64,000 nucleotides of DNA from Marinobacter iranensis (GTDB lineage Bacteria; Pseudomonadota; Gammaproteobacteria; Pseudomonadales; Oleiphilaceae): NCBI RefSeq assembly GCF_029207565.1, contig NZ_JANCMW010000010.1, positions 62,001-126,000 on the forward strand, in the 5' to 3' direction. How positions within the stretch are numbered: position 1 is the first letter of the stretch; every line of letters starts with the position of its first letter. A model generated the notes under the pieces. That model ran no database searches. It saw nothing but the letters and a program-made list of their open reading frames with translations, and was not told the DNA's origin. Below are positions 52,493-61,198 of this stretch, piece by piece. Both the position numbers and the translations under genes were made by a program.

Positions 52493-53709
52493 GAGCCAGC
52501 CTCCGGATAACGGGCATCTGATTGCCCGTGTTTGTCCAGCCAGGTTCTCACTTTTTGGGCTGGCTGCTCATCACCCGCTGCACGGGCAGCCCGCAGAAGA
52601 AGCCGGGTATCGAGTGGCTCGCGCTGGCTGCGCCAGTTATCAGCGGCAAAGGTCAGTGCCGTATCGGCGTCGCCTTCTATATCAAGCTGGAAGCGCGCCA
52701 TGTCTCGCTGGTGCAGCAGGTTGCCGCGCCAACGTGCTTCCGCGAACCGTTCCCTGAGTCTTTCCGCCAGCGCTTCTGCCTCCGGATGCCCTGAGCGAGC
52801 CATGGCGATGGCGCGCAGCACAGCCAGCGAATCCACCTGCTCGTAGCCTTCGGTTAATGCCAGTGTACGGTCGGCCTGGTTCCGGCTGAGATACCAGTCC
52901 GCTAACTGGGCGCGGGTATAGAGATCGTCGGGACTGATGCGGAGTATCGTCTGCCAGTGATCGGCTGCGGCGGGGTTGCCCATCTGCGCGGCGATATCCC
53001 CCAGGGTTCCTTCTGCCCAAAGCTGACTGGTGGTATTGGTGCTGGTGCTCTCTGATTTTTTCTGAAGGGCCTGATAGGCTGCCGCGGGGCGACCAGTGCG
53101 GGCGTCAACCTGGGCCGCGCAACTGTCGGCAATCAGTCCGGGATAGGATTGTTGCAACTGGCTGCAGCGCTTTCGTGCGTCTTCGTAATGGCCCTGAACG
53201 GTTTCCAGATTGGCCAGTAGCAACAACGCCTGATTTTTCTGGAGTGCGCTGATGGAGCGGGCAATCACGGTTTCGAGGTCCTTGCGGGCACTGTCAAACC
53301 GGTGGAGGCTCTGGTCCAGCGTTGCCCTGAGTGTGAGCAGTCGGTCTGTCATCTCTCCGGGCCATCGCTGCAACATTCCGTCAGCATAGCCCAGGAAACG
53401 GGGGTCTCCGGTGCTTCTGGCACGGGAGATCTGATTTTGTACGGTGTCTGCCAGTTGCTCGGGCGAATCCGGCAGCTCGGACGTGGTCAGTGCCGGCTCT
53501 GGCAGTTCAACAAGAATGTCGGTATCGGCGAAATCCTTCTCAATAGGTCCGGGTGCAGCGGTTGCGACGTTTGGTAAAGCGGCCATCAACCACAGCCCGA
53601 CACAAAAAGCCCCGCCCCGAAGGGCAGGGAGTGTGCTTGCCGGCTTCAGGCGTACTGAAGGCCGGCAAGGGGTCCTATTGGATGAACAGATCGTCGAACG
53701 CCTGTTCAT
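52489..53709 (-). CDS. Exported TPR-repeat protein
   Basis: About 407 residues with a signal-like hydrophobic stretch GGAFCVGLWLMAALPNVATAA (about residues 32-52) and a helical-repeat body of tetratricopeptide type (about 75-400; QALLLLANLETVQGHYEDARK and ADHWQTILRISPDDLYTRAQLADWYLSRNQ regions, in part). The start is uncertain: ATG 53709 overlaps the end of the lipoprotein gene and would be coupled to it, while the next ATG (53586) would destroy the signal. The coding sequence would then run through two strong hairpins. Probably a periplasmic scaffold. Confidence 0.65.
   Translation of the reverse strand: MNRRSTICSSNRTPCRPSVRLKPASTLPALRGGAFCVGLWLMAALPNVATAAPGPIEKDFADTDILVELPEPALTTSELPDSPEQLADTVQNQISRARSTGDPRFLGYADGMLQRWPGEMTDRLLTLRATLDQSLHRFDSARKDLETVIARSISALQKNQALLLLANLETVQGHYEDARKRCSQLQQSYPGLIADSCAAQVDARTGRPAAAYQALQKKSESTSTNTTSQLWAEGTLGDIAAQMGNPAAADHWQTILRISPDDLYTRAQLADWYLSRNQADRTLALTEGYEQVDSLAVLRAIAMARSGHPEAEALAERLRERFAEARWRGNLLHQRDMARFQLDIEGDADTALTFAADNWRSQREPLDTRLLLRAARAAGDEQPAQKVRTWLDKHGQSDARYPEAGS
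53604..53669 (-). terminator. Two hairpins between the lipoprotein and TPR genes
   Basis: The first (53636-53669) has a 9-bp CTTGCCGGC stem plus five more pairs. The second (53604-53629) has an 8-bp stem CCCTGCCC-TTCG-GGGCGGGG (one T-G) followed by CTTTTTG. Together they look like an intrinsic terminator right after the lipoprotein stop, yet they lie within the likely TPR signal-peptide coding region, so they may act as a partial attenuator. Confidence 0.6.
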
Positions 53710-53917
53710 TATTCTGGTCATTGAAACTGAACTCCTGGTTGTTGATCTGGACAGCTGCACGAGTGTCGTCCGTGTTGTCGATCTGCGTTTTCACGAAAGC
53801 CGTGAAATCAACCGCTGGGTCCGGCCTTGGTTCCCGACTGCCGCTGGAGCCGTTGAAACAGCCACCCAGCATTGCTGCCACAACAGCCAGACATGAGGTT
53901 TTCAGAAACACGTTCAT
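53675..53917 (-). CDS. Small hypothetical lipoprotein
   Basis: An 80-residue protein with a lipoprotein signal MNVFLKTSCLAVVAAMLGGC (lipobox MLGGC, Cys at 20). The mature 60 residues are polar, with Asn/Asp/Gln-rich C-terminus and a central AFVKTQIDNTDDTRAAVQIN segment, and contain no known domain. It starts 12 bp after the DUF4331 stop and is clearly part of that operon. Confidence 0.7.
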   Translation of the reverse strand: MNVFLKTSCLAVVAAMLGGCFNGSSGSREPRPDPAVDFTAFVKTQIDNTDDTRAAVQINNQEFSFNDQNNEQAFDDLFIQ

Positions 53918-53929
53918 CGTGATCTCCTG

Positions 53930-55402
53930 TTAACTGTTGGGTGAACCGGCCAGCGGTGTGGCCAGGTACGGGAACACGTTCTGGAGTTCGGCCGGGTTAA
54001 GCTGCACACCATCGGTGTATTCAAGTCCACCATCCGGAGCGTCGGCCGGATCCGCCAGAACGCCCATGGCGACACGCAATGCTATATCCACAGTGTCATC
54101 CACCGGGCGACGGCCGTTCGGGAAGCCGGCATTGTCGCCACCGAGTACACCAAGATCACTCTGACTGGCTGGTGCCGTGGTCGCGACCGCTGGGTTCAGA
54201 CGCAACATCTCCGATGCAGTAACGCCCTGAGGCTGGTTCAGGTCCGGCACGCCGGTCAGGAATGCGGTAACCAGGTCGTTGCGCGGGAAGTTATTGGGTG
54301 CTGTTACGCCAAACAGGACTTCCAGCAGTTCTGGCAGCGTGGGATGAGTCACATAGGTGGCGAACTGGCCATCGTTCATGGGCTCACTGGCGTTAAACAG
54401 GTCTTTGTCCTTCAGGCCAATGACAACTTCGTTGACCAGCGGCATGCCGAGGCGGGATACCTGGGTCAGGGCTCCACCTTCTACGGTAGCACCCTTACCG
54501 TTTGATGTAGGCGCCGGGTTGATAACACGGGCCTGACGCACGCTGGCCGTGGTCCAGCCACCGATGACCGGGGCGCCAGAGGCCGTGGCCGCTGTTCCCG
54601 TCAGGCACTCGGTTGGCACTTCCAGGGCAAACGATGTCACGTTCTTGTCAGCGAGGTCGCCCGGGCCTTCAGCGTTACGTGCGCCGAGCGGGTTGGTGTT
54701 GACCAGGTCGAAGATCTCACCAAGGTTAACCGCGAAGGCTTCCTTGCGTTGACCTACAAATACCTGGCCGTTGGTGCTGCAGCCGGGAATGGCCATCTCG
54801 AAGATGTGCTGGTTGGCGTAAGTCTCATAGCCGCCGGGAAAAGACTTGCTGCCGATGTTGTCCAGCGGCTTGTCAAAGGTGGCGGTGCCGTCCGTAACGT
54901 TGGTCGCGGTTTCGACAGTACCGGTACGACGGTCGCCCCGGATAACCGATACGGTGTATTCCTGGCTGAACTGCACATTGGCTTCGTTGCTGGCATCACC
55001 AATGTTCTTGAGCGGCACGGAAACCATTTTCTTGTCGCCGTCCGGTCCCACTGGCAGTTGGATGTCGTTCAGGTTATCCGAGAACTCAAAGCGGAACGTG
55101 AGGTTTTCCTGCGCGTTGCCACTATTATCGATGTGGATTTCATAAACTGCGTCGTCGTCCAGATCGAAGTAGTTGGGGCCGCCATAGGCATCCTGCAGTG
55201 GCAGATAGTTGGCGATGAGGGTCACGAAGTCTTCGCGTCCCGTCTCGTAGCTGCGGAACATGTAGAAGTCGGTACCGTCTACTTTTGGTACTTCGGTAAT
55301 AAAGGGCGCTTCGCGGTGGCTTGAGGCGTTTGCGGCGCCGGCACTGATACAGAGTCCGGCAACCGCAATGGCGAGGCCGGAGCGTTTTAATAAAGTGTTC
55401 AT
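53930..55402 (-). CDS. DUF4331 family exported protein
   Basis: A 490-residue protein with a Sec signal (RSGLAIAVAGLCISAGAANA, about residues 7-26) followed directly by SSHREAPFITEVPKVDGTDFYMF, the hallmark start of DUF4331 proteins. A second hallmark is the Asp-rich, hydrophobic-strand pattern of the body. It is likely periplasmic or extracellular; the conserved DGTDFYMFRSYE region may bind metal. AGAGGA precedes ATG 55402; the upstream open frame is not used. First gene of a four-gene operon and divergent from an ECF sigma factor. Confidence 0.85.
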   Translation of the reverse strand: MNTLLKRSGLAIAVAGLCISAGAANASSHREAPFITEVPKVDGTDFYMFRSYETGREDFVTLIANYLPLQDAYGGPNYFDLDDDAVYEIHIDNSGNAQENLTFRFEFSDNLNDIQLPVGPDGDKKMVSVPLKNIGDASNEANVQFSQEYTVSVIRGDRRTGTVETATNVTDGTATFDKPLDNIGSKSFPGGYETYANQHIFEMAIPGCSTNGQVFVGQRKEAFAVNLGEIFDLVNTNPLGARNAEGPGDLADKNVTSFALEVPTECLTGTAATASGAPVIGGWTTASVRQARVINPAPTSNGKGATVEGGALTQVSRLGMPLVNEVVIGLKDKDLFNASEPMNDGQFATYVTHPTLPELLEVLFGVTAPNNFPRNDLVTAFLTGVPDLNQPQGVTASEMLRLNPAVATTAPASQSDLGVLGGDNAGFPNGRRPVDDTVDIALRVAMGVLADPADAPDGGLEYTDGVQLNPAELQNVFPYLATPLAGSPNS

Positions 55403-55533
55403 TCCGTTTTCCTCTTCTATTGTTGGTGTTGCAAAAGTCATTACGCAGCCAGTGCACAGAAAGATGCAGTTGTCACAAAAAAATTTAACGACTAATGTCG
55501 TAGTGCAACTTTCAGGCGCTGATGTGCGTAGGA

Positions 55534-55549
55534 ACGGTATCAATACCGT
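55534..55549. promoter_or_regulatory. Perfect palindrome before the ECF sigma gene
   Basis: ACGGTAT-CA-ATACCGT is a perfect 7-bp inverted repeat 24 bp before the sigma-factor ATG. It could be an operator or a leader hairpin. The 171-bp divergent region also shows CAACT...TGCGTA on both strands, but with different spacing (14 and 20 nt), so a shared ECF promoter cannot be claimed. Confidence 0.4.
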
Positions 55550-55573
55550 AAACGGGGCGAACGGATAGCTGAC

Positions 55574-56131
55574 ATGTCTGACATTGATAGCGAGCAGGAT
55601 GAGCTCATGGGTTTGCTGATGGCCATAGCTCATGAAGATCGACAGGCGTTCCAGCGCCTGTACCAGAGAATCTCTGGCAGAATGTTTGGGTTATGCCTGA
55701 AACTGGCAAGCCAGCGGGACCTGGCGGAGGAAGCGGTTCAGGACGCGTTTGTGCAGATATGGCATAACGCCGGTGAGTATCACAATGAACGGGGAGCACC
55801 CTTGAGCTGGATGCTGACGATTGCCCGTTATCGCACACTGGATATTATGAGGAACAGGAAGTCGAGGCCGACGTCCGGCGATGCCCACCTAGAGCGCGTT
55901 GCTGACGAGCGCGAAGGACCACTCGATGAATCTCTCCGGATTGCGGGTAGCGCCGAGCTGCGCGGGTGCCTGGACGAACTCTCCGAGACGCAGCGAGATA
56001 GCATCCTGTTGTCCTATTACCGGGGGTTCACCCATGACGAGCTCTCTGAGGCCTTGAGTTCTCCCATTGGAACCGTAAAAAGCTGGATCCGACGCGGGTT
56101 GATGGCTCTGAAGAGGTGTCTGGAACGATGA
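55574..56131 (+). CDS. ECF sigma factor (SigK/RpoE-like)
   Basis: A 185-residue extracytoplasmic-function sigma factor. Region 2 (about residues 20-95) includes FGLCLKLASQRDLAEEAVQDAFVQIWHNAG and the -10 helix end LSWMLTIARYRTLDIMRNRK, and region 4 (about 125-180) includes LSETQRDSILLSYYRGFTHDELSEALSSPIGTVKSWIRRGL, each quoted as start and end of a conserved block. It should direct RNA polymerase to genes controlled by its anti-sigma partner, probably the divergent DUF4331 operon. Stop overlaps the next ATG (ATGA). Confidence 0.93.
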   Translation: MSDIDSEQDELMGLLMAIAHEDRQAFQRLYQRISGRMFGLCLKLASQRDLAEEAVQDAFVQIWHNAGEYHNERGAPLSWMLTIARYRTLDIMRNRKSRPTSGDAHLERVADEREGPLDESLRIAGSAELRGCLDELSETQRDSILLSYYRGFTHDELSEALSSPIGTVKSWIRRGLMALKRCLER

Positions 56132-56835
56132 AAAGGACACCGGAAAGAATAGAAGCATTGGCAGCGGAATACGTGCTTGGTTCCCTGCATGGGGCGGCTC
56201 GCAGGCGTTTCGAGCGGTGGATGATGGAGTCGGTTCGAATCCGCCAGGAAGTCTGGTTCTGGGAAGAGAAACTGGGGCACCTGGGCACACGCATTGAGGA
56301 AGAACAGCCACCGGCGTCGGTTTGGGCCGGGATCGAACGCCGGCTTTGGCCACAGGTGGATAAAGCGGGAGGCGCAGAGGCGGCCAATGAAGGGGCCGGC
56401 CGCTGGTTCTGGCCGAGTTGGAGTATACTGGCAACCGCTGCAGCGCTGGTACTGGCGGTCGTCTTGCTCCAGCACCCAGAACCCGGGGTGGATGACCACC
56501 TGTCGGGCGCCATTGTGCAGGCAGACGTGACCGATCCGCTATGGCTGGTCAGCCAGTCCGTGCTCGACAGGCAGCTCAAGTTACGCCCAGTTGCCGCGAC
56601 GGCGGCCCAGCAGGGTAAGGATTACGAATTGTGGATTGTACCGGAGGACGGGCAACCTTTGTCCCTCGGGGTTATTCCGGTGGGCGACACCTATAGGGTG
56701 ACCCTTGATGACGAGGCGCGGAAGCTTCTCAGTAACAGCAGAACCCTGGCTATCAGCCTTGAGCCGGTGGGAGGTTCCCCCACCGGGCAGCCTACCGGCC
56801 CCATCCTGCACGTTGCCAAACTATACAGGCTATGA
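56128..56835 (+). CDS. Membrane anti-sigma factor (RskA/ChrR-like)
   Basis: A 235-residue protein. The N-terminal anti-sigma domain (about residues 5-90; IEALAAEYVLGSLHGAARRRFERWM) is followed by one membrane helix (WSILATAAALVLAVVLL, about 105-122) and a periplasmic RskA-type domain (about 125-235; QGKDYELWIVPEDGQPLSLG). It should hold the sigma factor at the membrane until a periplasmic signal triggers release. Start ATG 56128 overlaps the sigma stop; the GTG at 56116 is possible. Confidence 0.88.
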   Translation: MKRTPERIEALAAEYVLGSLHGAARRRFERWMMESVRIRQEVWFWEEKLGHLGTRIEEEQPPASVWAGIERRLWPQVDKAGGAEAANEGAGRWFWPSWSILATAAALVLAVVLLQHPEPGVDDHLSGAIVQADVTDPLWLVSQSVLDRQLKLRPVAATAAQQGKDYELWIVPEDGQPLSLGVIPVGDTYRVTLDDEARKLLSNSRTLAISLEPVGGSPTGQPTGPILHVAKLYRL

Positions 56836-56850
56836 TCACTCGCTGATGGC

Positions 56851-58272
56851 TCAGTGACTTGAAAGCAGGGTGATACACAGCTGGGCGTTCTGCACAAAGT
56901 GGCTGAACGCCGTAAGCTGCTCCTCGGATGGCAGGTAGTCCGCCGCCGCATTGTCCGCATAGAACAAACCGACCAGGCGCCCCTTGGCATTCAGGGGGCC
57001 AACCAGGGCCGGTACGTTGCCCAGCCAGCGGTCGTAGGTAATGCGGTCAGTTTTCGACTTGGGCTGGTAGACGTAGCAACTGGCGTGAGGCAGTAACGCA
57101 CCCAGTGCTCCGGTACCGTCCTTGCGAATGGTGAAGTTGTCCTTCCAGGCGTCAGTACCCCTGCCGCCCAGCTTGCGCGGAATCAACTCCAGTCCACTAC
57201 GGTCACTCATCAACAACACGACCCGTTGCATCCCCACGGCACGGTGTATGCCCTCGATCACCAACTGACAGACTTCATTGATATCCGGCTTGTCGGTGAG
57301 GCTGTGGGTAAGGTCGCGAAGAATCTGTAGCTGCAGGTTGGGGTCCACTTCCGGCGCTCGTGCTGTTTCCTCGCCGGGGCCACCCTGGCTGCCGGGCATC
57401 AGCGCCGTCACTTGGGGAATGCCCAGGGACACGGCTACACGCGCGGCTTCACCGGCGTTTACCTTGAGCTGGTCGCGGACGGCGGCGGTGTTCTCGCCGA
57501 TATCCTGCCCCAGCGCTTCCATGACTTTTTCCATGTCTGCACCACGCCAGCCATCCTCGGACAGCCTGGCCATCTCGACGGAATGGCGCACAAGACTGGC
57601 TGCCTTTGAGTTGGCCTGTCCCGGGGCCACAACTTCTTTAATGAAGGGCCCCAGCGACCAGGCTTCCACCAGGCCACGGGTAATTTCGGCAAAGGTGGTG
57701 TGGAGAACGGATTTCTGGGCTTCTACCGGCGGCTCCCCGTTTCGGAGCCGGCCTTCCAGTTCGTTGGCCTGTTTCGTTTCGCAGGACCAGAATGCCAGTT
57801 CGCCGATATTCATCAGCAATGCCCCGATGAAGACTTCCTCCAGGGCGTGCTCGTTGCGTTTTGGTAGCAGGCAGCGGGCCTGGACGGCGGCGTGAATCGC
57901 CCTCGCCAGGCAGCGGAGCAGGTGAGGCCGGTCGTTGCGTTTCAGCAGGGAATCCACAATCAGTGATGAGATGGCCATGGACTTCACGGCATCGAAGCCA
58001 ATCAGCGTGATGGCCCGGCTAACGGTGCTGACCTGGGTGCGCGTCTGGTTGTAGAACACCGTGTTCGACAACCGCAGAACCTGGGAGGTGAGCTGGGCAT
58101 CATTGAGAATAACGTTGGCCAGCTCGTTGACCGTGCTGTTGCTACTGTCGGTCAGTTCGTCAATCCGGCGGAGTGTGTTTGCCAGAACCGGCAGTTCCAC
58201 TTTACTGAGGTAGGTCACCCATGCCTGGGTAGAGTTCATCCTTGAGGGCGGAGTCTCGGTTTTAGTGCTCAA
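56851..58272 (-). CDS. HDOD-GAF signalling protein
   Basis: A protein of about 462-473 residues with an N-terminal HDOD domain (about 20-215; VELPVLANTLRRIDEL, LSNTVFYNQTRTQVSTVSRAI and LIGFDAVKSMAISSL) and a C-terminal GAF-like domain (about 310-470). HDOD domains resemble HD hydrolases but lack the metal residues, and act as protein-interaction modules in second-messenger and motility control. Start either TTG 58272, with GAGG 10 bp upstream, or ATG 58239. Convergent with the anti-sigma gene. Confidence 0.82.
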   Translation of the reverse strand: MSTKTETPPSRMNSTQAWVTYLSKVELPVLANTLRRIDELTDSSNSTVNELANVILNDAQLTSQVLRLSNTVFYNQTRTQVSTVSRAITLIGFDAVKSMAISSLIVDSLLKRNDRPHLLRCLARAIHAAVQARCLLPKRNEHALEEVFIGALLMNIGELAFWSCETKQANELEGRLRNGEPPVEAQKSVLHTTFAEITRGLVEAWSLGPFIKEVVAPGQANSKAASLVRHSVEMARLSEDGWRGADMEKVMEALGQDIGENTAAVRDQLKVNAGEAARVAVSLGIPQVTALMPGSQGGPGEETARAPEVDPNLQLQILRDLTHSLTDKPDINEVCQLVIEGIHRAVGMQRVVLLMSDRSGLELIPRKLGGRGTDAWKDNFTIRKDGTGALGALLPHASCYVYQPKSKTDRITYDRWLGNVPALVGPLNAKGRLVGLFYADNAAADYLPSEEQLTAFSHFVQNAQLCITLLSSH

Positions 58273-58473
58273 AATAGCGCGCGCCTCGGATTTATTGATT
58301 ACGTTCTTGTAATCTGCCAGTTTAGTCCAGTACCCATGCTCGTGTCAGGTGGTTAATGGTGTAAGGGGATATACCAAGGCTCCGGATTCGGGTTTGGTTT
58401 CCGTTTGGTTTATAATTGCGCGTTTTATTGCTGCACCCACAAAGCGCTGACAGGGCGCCCACAAGGCAACGCT

Positions 58474-59481
58474 GTGATTGTATTTGACCAGGTACAGAAG
58501 TCCTACCAGGTAGGTGGACGGGCGATCCCCGCCTTACACCCAACCAGTATGACCATCGACACCGGCGAGGTGTTTGGCATCGTCGGCCACTCCGGCGCGG
58601 GTAAATCCACCCTCGTGCGCCTGATCAACCTGCTGGAACCGCCTACCGGTGGTCGTATCCTGATCGATGATGAAAACATCACCGGCTACAACGCCAGTGA
58701 GCTGCGGGCCTTCCGCCGCAAGGTGGGCATGATCTTCCAGCATTTCAACCTGCTGTCCTCGAAAACCGTGGCCGACAACATCGCTTTTCCCATGAAGCTG
58801 GCCGGTATCTATTCCCGCACCGAGATCCGTGAGCGGGTGGACGAGCTGCTGAAACGGGTCAGCCTGGTGGACCAGGCCAACAAGTACCCGTCACAGCTTT
58901 CCGGCGGTCAGAAGCAGCGCGTGGGCATTGCACGCGCCCTCGCCTGCCGCCCGACAATTCTGCTGTGCGACGAAGCCACCAGCGCCCTTGATCCGCAGAC
59001 CACGCAATCAGTCCTGAAGCTCCTGGCGGATATCAACCGCGAACTGGGATTGACCATTGTACTGATCACCCATGAAATGGATGTGGTGCGACGCGTCTGT
59101 GACCGCGTGGCGGTGATGGATGCCGGTGAGGTGGTGGAAATGGGCGCGGTTAGTGATGTCTTCCTGCACCCGAAACACCCCACCACCCGGGACTTTGTGT
59201 TTGAAAGTGAAAGTATCGACCGTGAAGAAATGCAACAGGACCTGCAGCATGCCAAAGGCCGCATCCTGCGCCTGACCTTCCGCGGCGAGTCCACCTACAC
59301 ACCGTTGCTGGGCAGCGTGGCGCGGGAATCCGGTGTTGATTTCAGTATCCTGTCCGGGCGCATTGATCACATCAAGGACACGCCCTACGGCCAGTTGACC
59401 CTGTCGCTGGTAGGCGGTGATCTTGGGGCGGCGATGCAGGCCTTTGAAGCGGCGGATGTCCATGTGGAGGTACTGCGCTGA
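58474..59481 (+). CDS. metN: Methionine ABC transporter ATP-binding protein (MetN)
   Basis: A 335-residue ABC ATPase importing methionine. Walker [14 protein letters not shown] (about residue 39), signature [15 protein letters not shown] (about 140) and Walker [12 protein letters not shown] (about 163) are intact; the C-terminal ~85 residues (about 250-335) form the NIL domain that senses methionine. GTG 58474 with AAGG upstream gives the normal length. A TATAAT at 58411 may be the promoter, with a poor -35. Overlaps metI by one base. Confidence 0.94.
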   Translation: MIVFDQVQKSYQVGGRAIPALHPTSMTIDTGEVFGIVGHSGAGKSTLVRLINLLEPPTGGRILIDDENITGYNASELRAFRRKVGMIFQHFNLLSSKTVADNIAFPMKLAGIYSRTEIRERVDELLKRVSLVDQANKYPSQLSGGQKQRVGIARALACRPTILLCDEATSALDPQTTQSVLKLLADINRELGLTIVLITHEMDVVRRVCDRVAVMDAGEVVEMGAVSDVFLHPKHPTTRDFVFESESIDREEMQQDLQHAKGRILRLTFRGESTYTPLLGSVARESGVDFSILSGRIDHIKDTPYGQLTLSLVGGDLGAAMQAFEAADVHVEVLR

Positions 59482-60158
59482 TGGAAGCCCTGATGGAAAA
59501 CCTGCTCAGTAACGTGGACTGGACCGAAATCGGCTGGGCCAGCTGGGACACCCTGGTGATGGTGGGCATGTCACTGCTGTTCAGCGTGCTGATTGGCCTG
59601 CCAGTGGGGGTGCTGCTGTTCCTGTTTGGCAAGCGCCAGCTTCTCGAGCAGCCCGTCGCTTATGCGGTGCTGTCGTTCGTGGTAAACGTGCTACGTTCGG
59701 TACCGTTTATTATTCTGCTTATCGTGATGATCCCGTTCACGGTGATGTTAATCGGTACGTCTCTTGGCGTGGCGGGTGCGATCCCGCCATTGGTGGCCGG
59801 CGGAGCTCCTTTCTTCGCGCGCCTGGTTGAAACGTCACTGCGCGAGGTTGACCGTGGGATCATTGAGGCGACGCAGGCGATGGGCGCCACGGTTAAACAG
59901 ATTGTTTTCGGAGCCCTGTTACCGGAAGCATTGCCGGGCATCATCGCAGGCATTACCGTAACGGCCATTACATTGGTTTCCTATGCGGCGATGTCCGGTG
60001 TTGTCGGTGGCGGTGGCTTGGGTGACCTGGCTATCCGCTTCGGTTACCAACGATTCCAGACCGATGTCATGGTCATTACCGTTGCATTGCTGGTTATTTT
60101 CGTACAGTTGTTACAAATGGCAGGCGACCGTCTCGTTTTATATTTCAGCCGCAAATAA
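59481..60158 (+). CDS. metI: Methionine ABC transporter permease (MetI)
   Basis: A 225-residue inner-membrane permease with five or six helices. The EAA loop is seen in REVDRGIIEATQAMGATVKQIVFGALLPEALPG (about 125-157, quoted as start and end). TGATG overlap with metN indicates coupled translation. A palindromic repeat separates it from metQ. Confidence 0.94.
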   Translation: MEALMENLLSNVDWTEIGWASWDTLVMVGMSLLFSVLIGLPVGVLLFLFGKRQLLEQPVAYAVLSFVVNVLRSVPFIILLIVMIPFTVMLIGTSLGVAGAIPPLVAGGAPFFARLVETSLREVDRGIIEATQAMGATVKQIVFGALLPEALPGIIAGITVTAITLVSYAAMSGVVGGGGLGDLAIRFGYQRFQTDVMVITVALLVIFVQLLQMAGDRLVLYFSRK

Positions 60159-60173
60159 CAGAAGCCTGATATA

Positions 60174-60286
60174 GGCGGACGGTGGGAGGCAACTTCCGAA
60201 AACGTGGAGCGCCATGGATGGCGCGACCGAGCCCTACAGGGATGTATTCACGGGCGTTTTTCGGCAGTTGCCTCCCACCGTCTGCC
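60174..60286. repeat. Long palindromic intergenic element, copy 3 (CATGGATG core)
   Basis: Arms at 60174-60203 and 60256-60286 are inverted copies of about 30 nt with a few mismatches. Inside are the palindrome GCGCCATGGATGGCGC and the stretch GAGCCCTACAGGGATGTATT. It lies between metI and metQ and may alter message stability, allowing more MetQ than MetNI. Confidence 0.75.
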
Positions 60287-60338
60287 GTACTCCAAGGCCA
60301 GATGAATTCATTGACAATACCCGCAGGAGAACGTGCTT

Positions 60339-61121
60339 ATGAACTTCAAAAAGACCCTGGTGGCAGTGGCTGCCATTGCAACATTCTCTTCCGCCGCGTT
60401 TGCGGAAAAGCTTTCCGTGGCAGCAACGCCCGTACCCCACGCCGAGATCCTTGAATTTGTTAAGCCCAAGCTGGCAGAACAGGGTGTGGAACTGGATGTG
60501 AAGGTGTTTACCGATTACGTCCAGCCTAACGTACAGGTTGACCAGAAACGGATGGACGCGAACTTCTTCCAGCACCAGCCGTACCTGGACGAATTCAACG
60601 ATGGCCGTGGCACCAATCTGGTCAGTGTTGTGGGTGTTCACGTTGAGCCTTTTGGTGCCTACTCAAGCCGGATTGACTCTCTGGACGCCCTTGAAGAAGG
60701 TGCAACCGTTGCCATTCCAAACGACCCCACTAACGGCGGCCGTGCACTGTTGCTGCTTCAGAAAGCTGGCCTGATCACCCTGAAGGACGGGAGCAAGATC
60801 ACCGCAACACCCCGCGATATTGCTGACAACCCCAAGAACCTGGAATTCAAGGAACTGGAAGCAGCCACCCTGCCGCGTATCCTGAACCAGGTGGACCTGG
60901 CGTTGATCAACACCAACTACGCGCTGGAAGCCGGCCTGAATCCGACTGAGGATGCGTTGGTGATTGAAGGTGCCGAGTCGCCCTACGTGAACATTCTGGT
61001 GGCCCATGAAAGCCGCGCCAACGACGAGGCAATCCAGAAATTGGCGAAAGCGTTGACCACGGATGAGGTAAAGGCGTTTATCAAGAAGCAGTACGAAGGG
61101 GCCGTGGTTCCAGCGTTCTGA
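60339..61121 (+). CDS. metQ: Methionine-binding protein (MetQ)
   Basis: A 260-residue substrate-binding protein of the NlpA/MetQ family (KLSVAATPVPHAEILEFVKPKL at about 22-43, quoted in part, and DYVQPNVQVDQKRMDANFFQH). The N-terminus MNFKKTLVAVAAIATFSSAAF is a signal peptide cut after AFA, without the lipobox Cys common in MetQ proteins, so it should be a free periplasmic protein. AGGAG precedes ATG 60339. Confidence 0.93.
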   Translation: MNFKKTLVAVAAIATFSSAAFAEKLSVAATPVPHAEILEFVKPKLAEQGVELDVKVFTDYVQPNVQVDQKRMDANFFQHQPYLDEFNDGRGTNLVSVVGVHVEPFGAYSSRIDSLDALEEGATVAIPNDPTNGGRALLLLQKAGLITLKDGSKITATPRDIADNPKNLEFKELEAATLPRILNQVDLALINTNYALEAGLNPTEDALVIEGAESPYVNILVAHESRANDEAIQKLAKALTTDEVKAFIKKQYEGAVVPAF

Positions 61122-61144
61122 TTCCAGAAGAGAGGCCGTATAAG

Positions 61145-61170
61145 AAAAGCCGGGTATCTGCCCGGCTTTT
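61145..61170 (+). terminator. Rho-independent terminator after metQ
   Basis: AAAAGCCGGG-TATCTG-CCCGGCTTTT followed by CTGTTT forms a 10-bp stem with a 6-nt loop, 23 bp after the metQ stop. The A/T ends make it possibly bidirectional, serving the convergent peroxiredoxin gene too. Confidence 0.88.
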
Positions 61171-61198
61171 CTGTTTCAGCTTACTGTTCGTTCAGCGC

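Noticed and set aside
58280..58473. Possible SAM riboswitch or MetJ operator before metN
   Set aside because: No recognisable SAM aptamer core and no AGACGTCT-type tandem boxes; only a weak promoter is visible.
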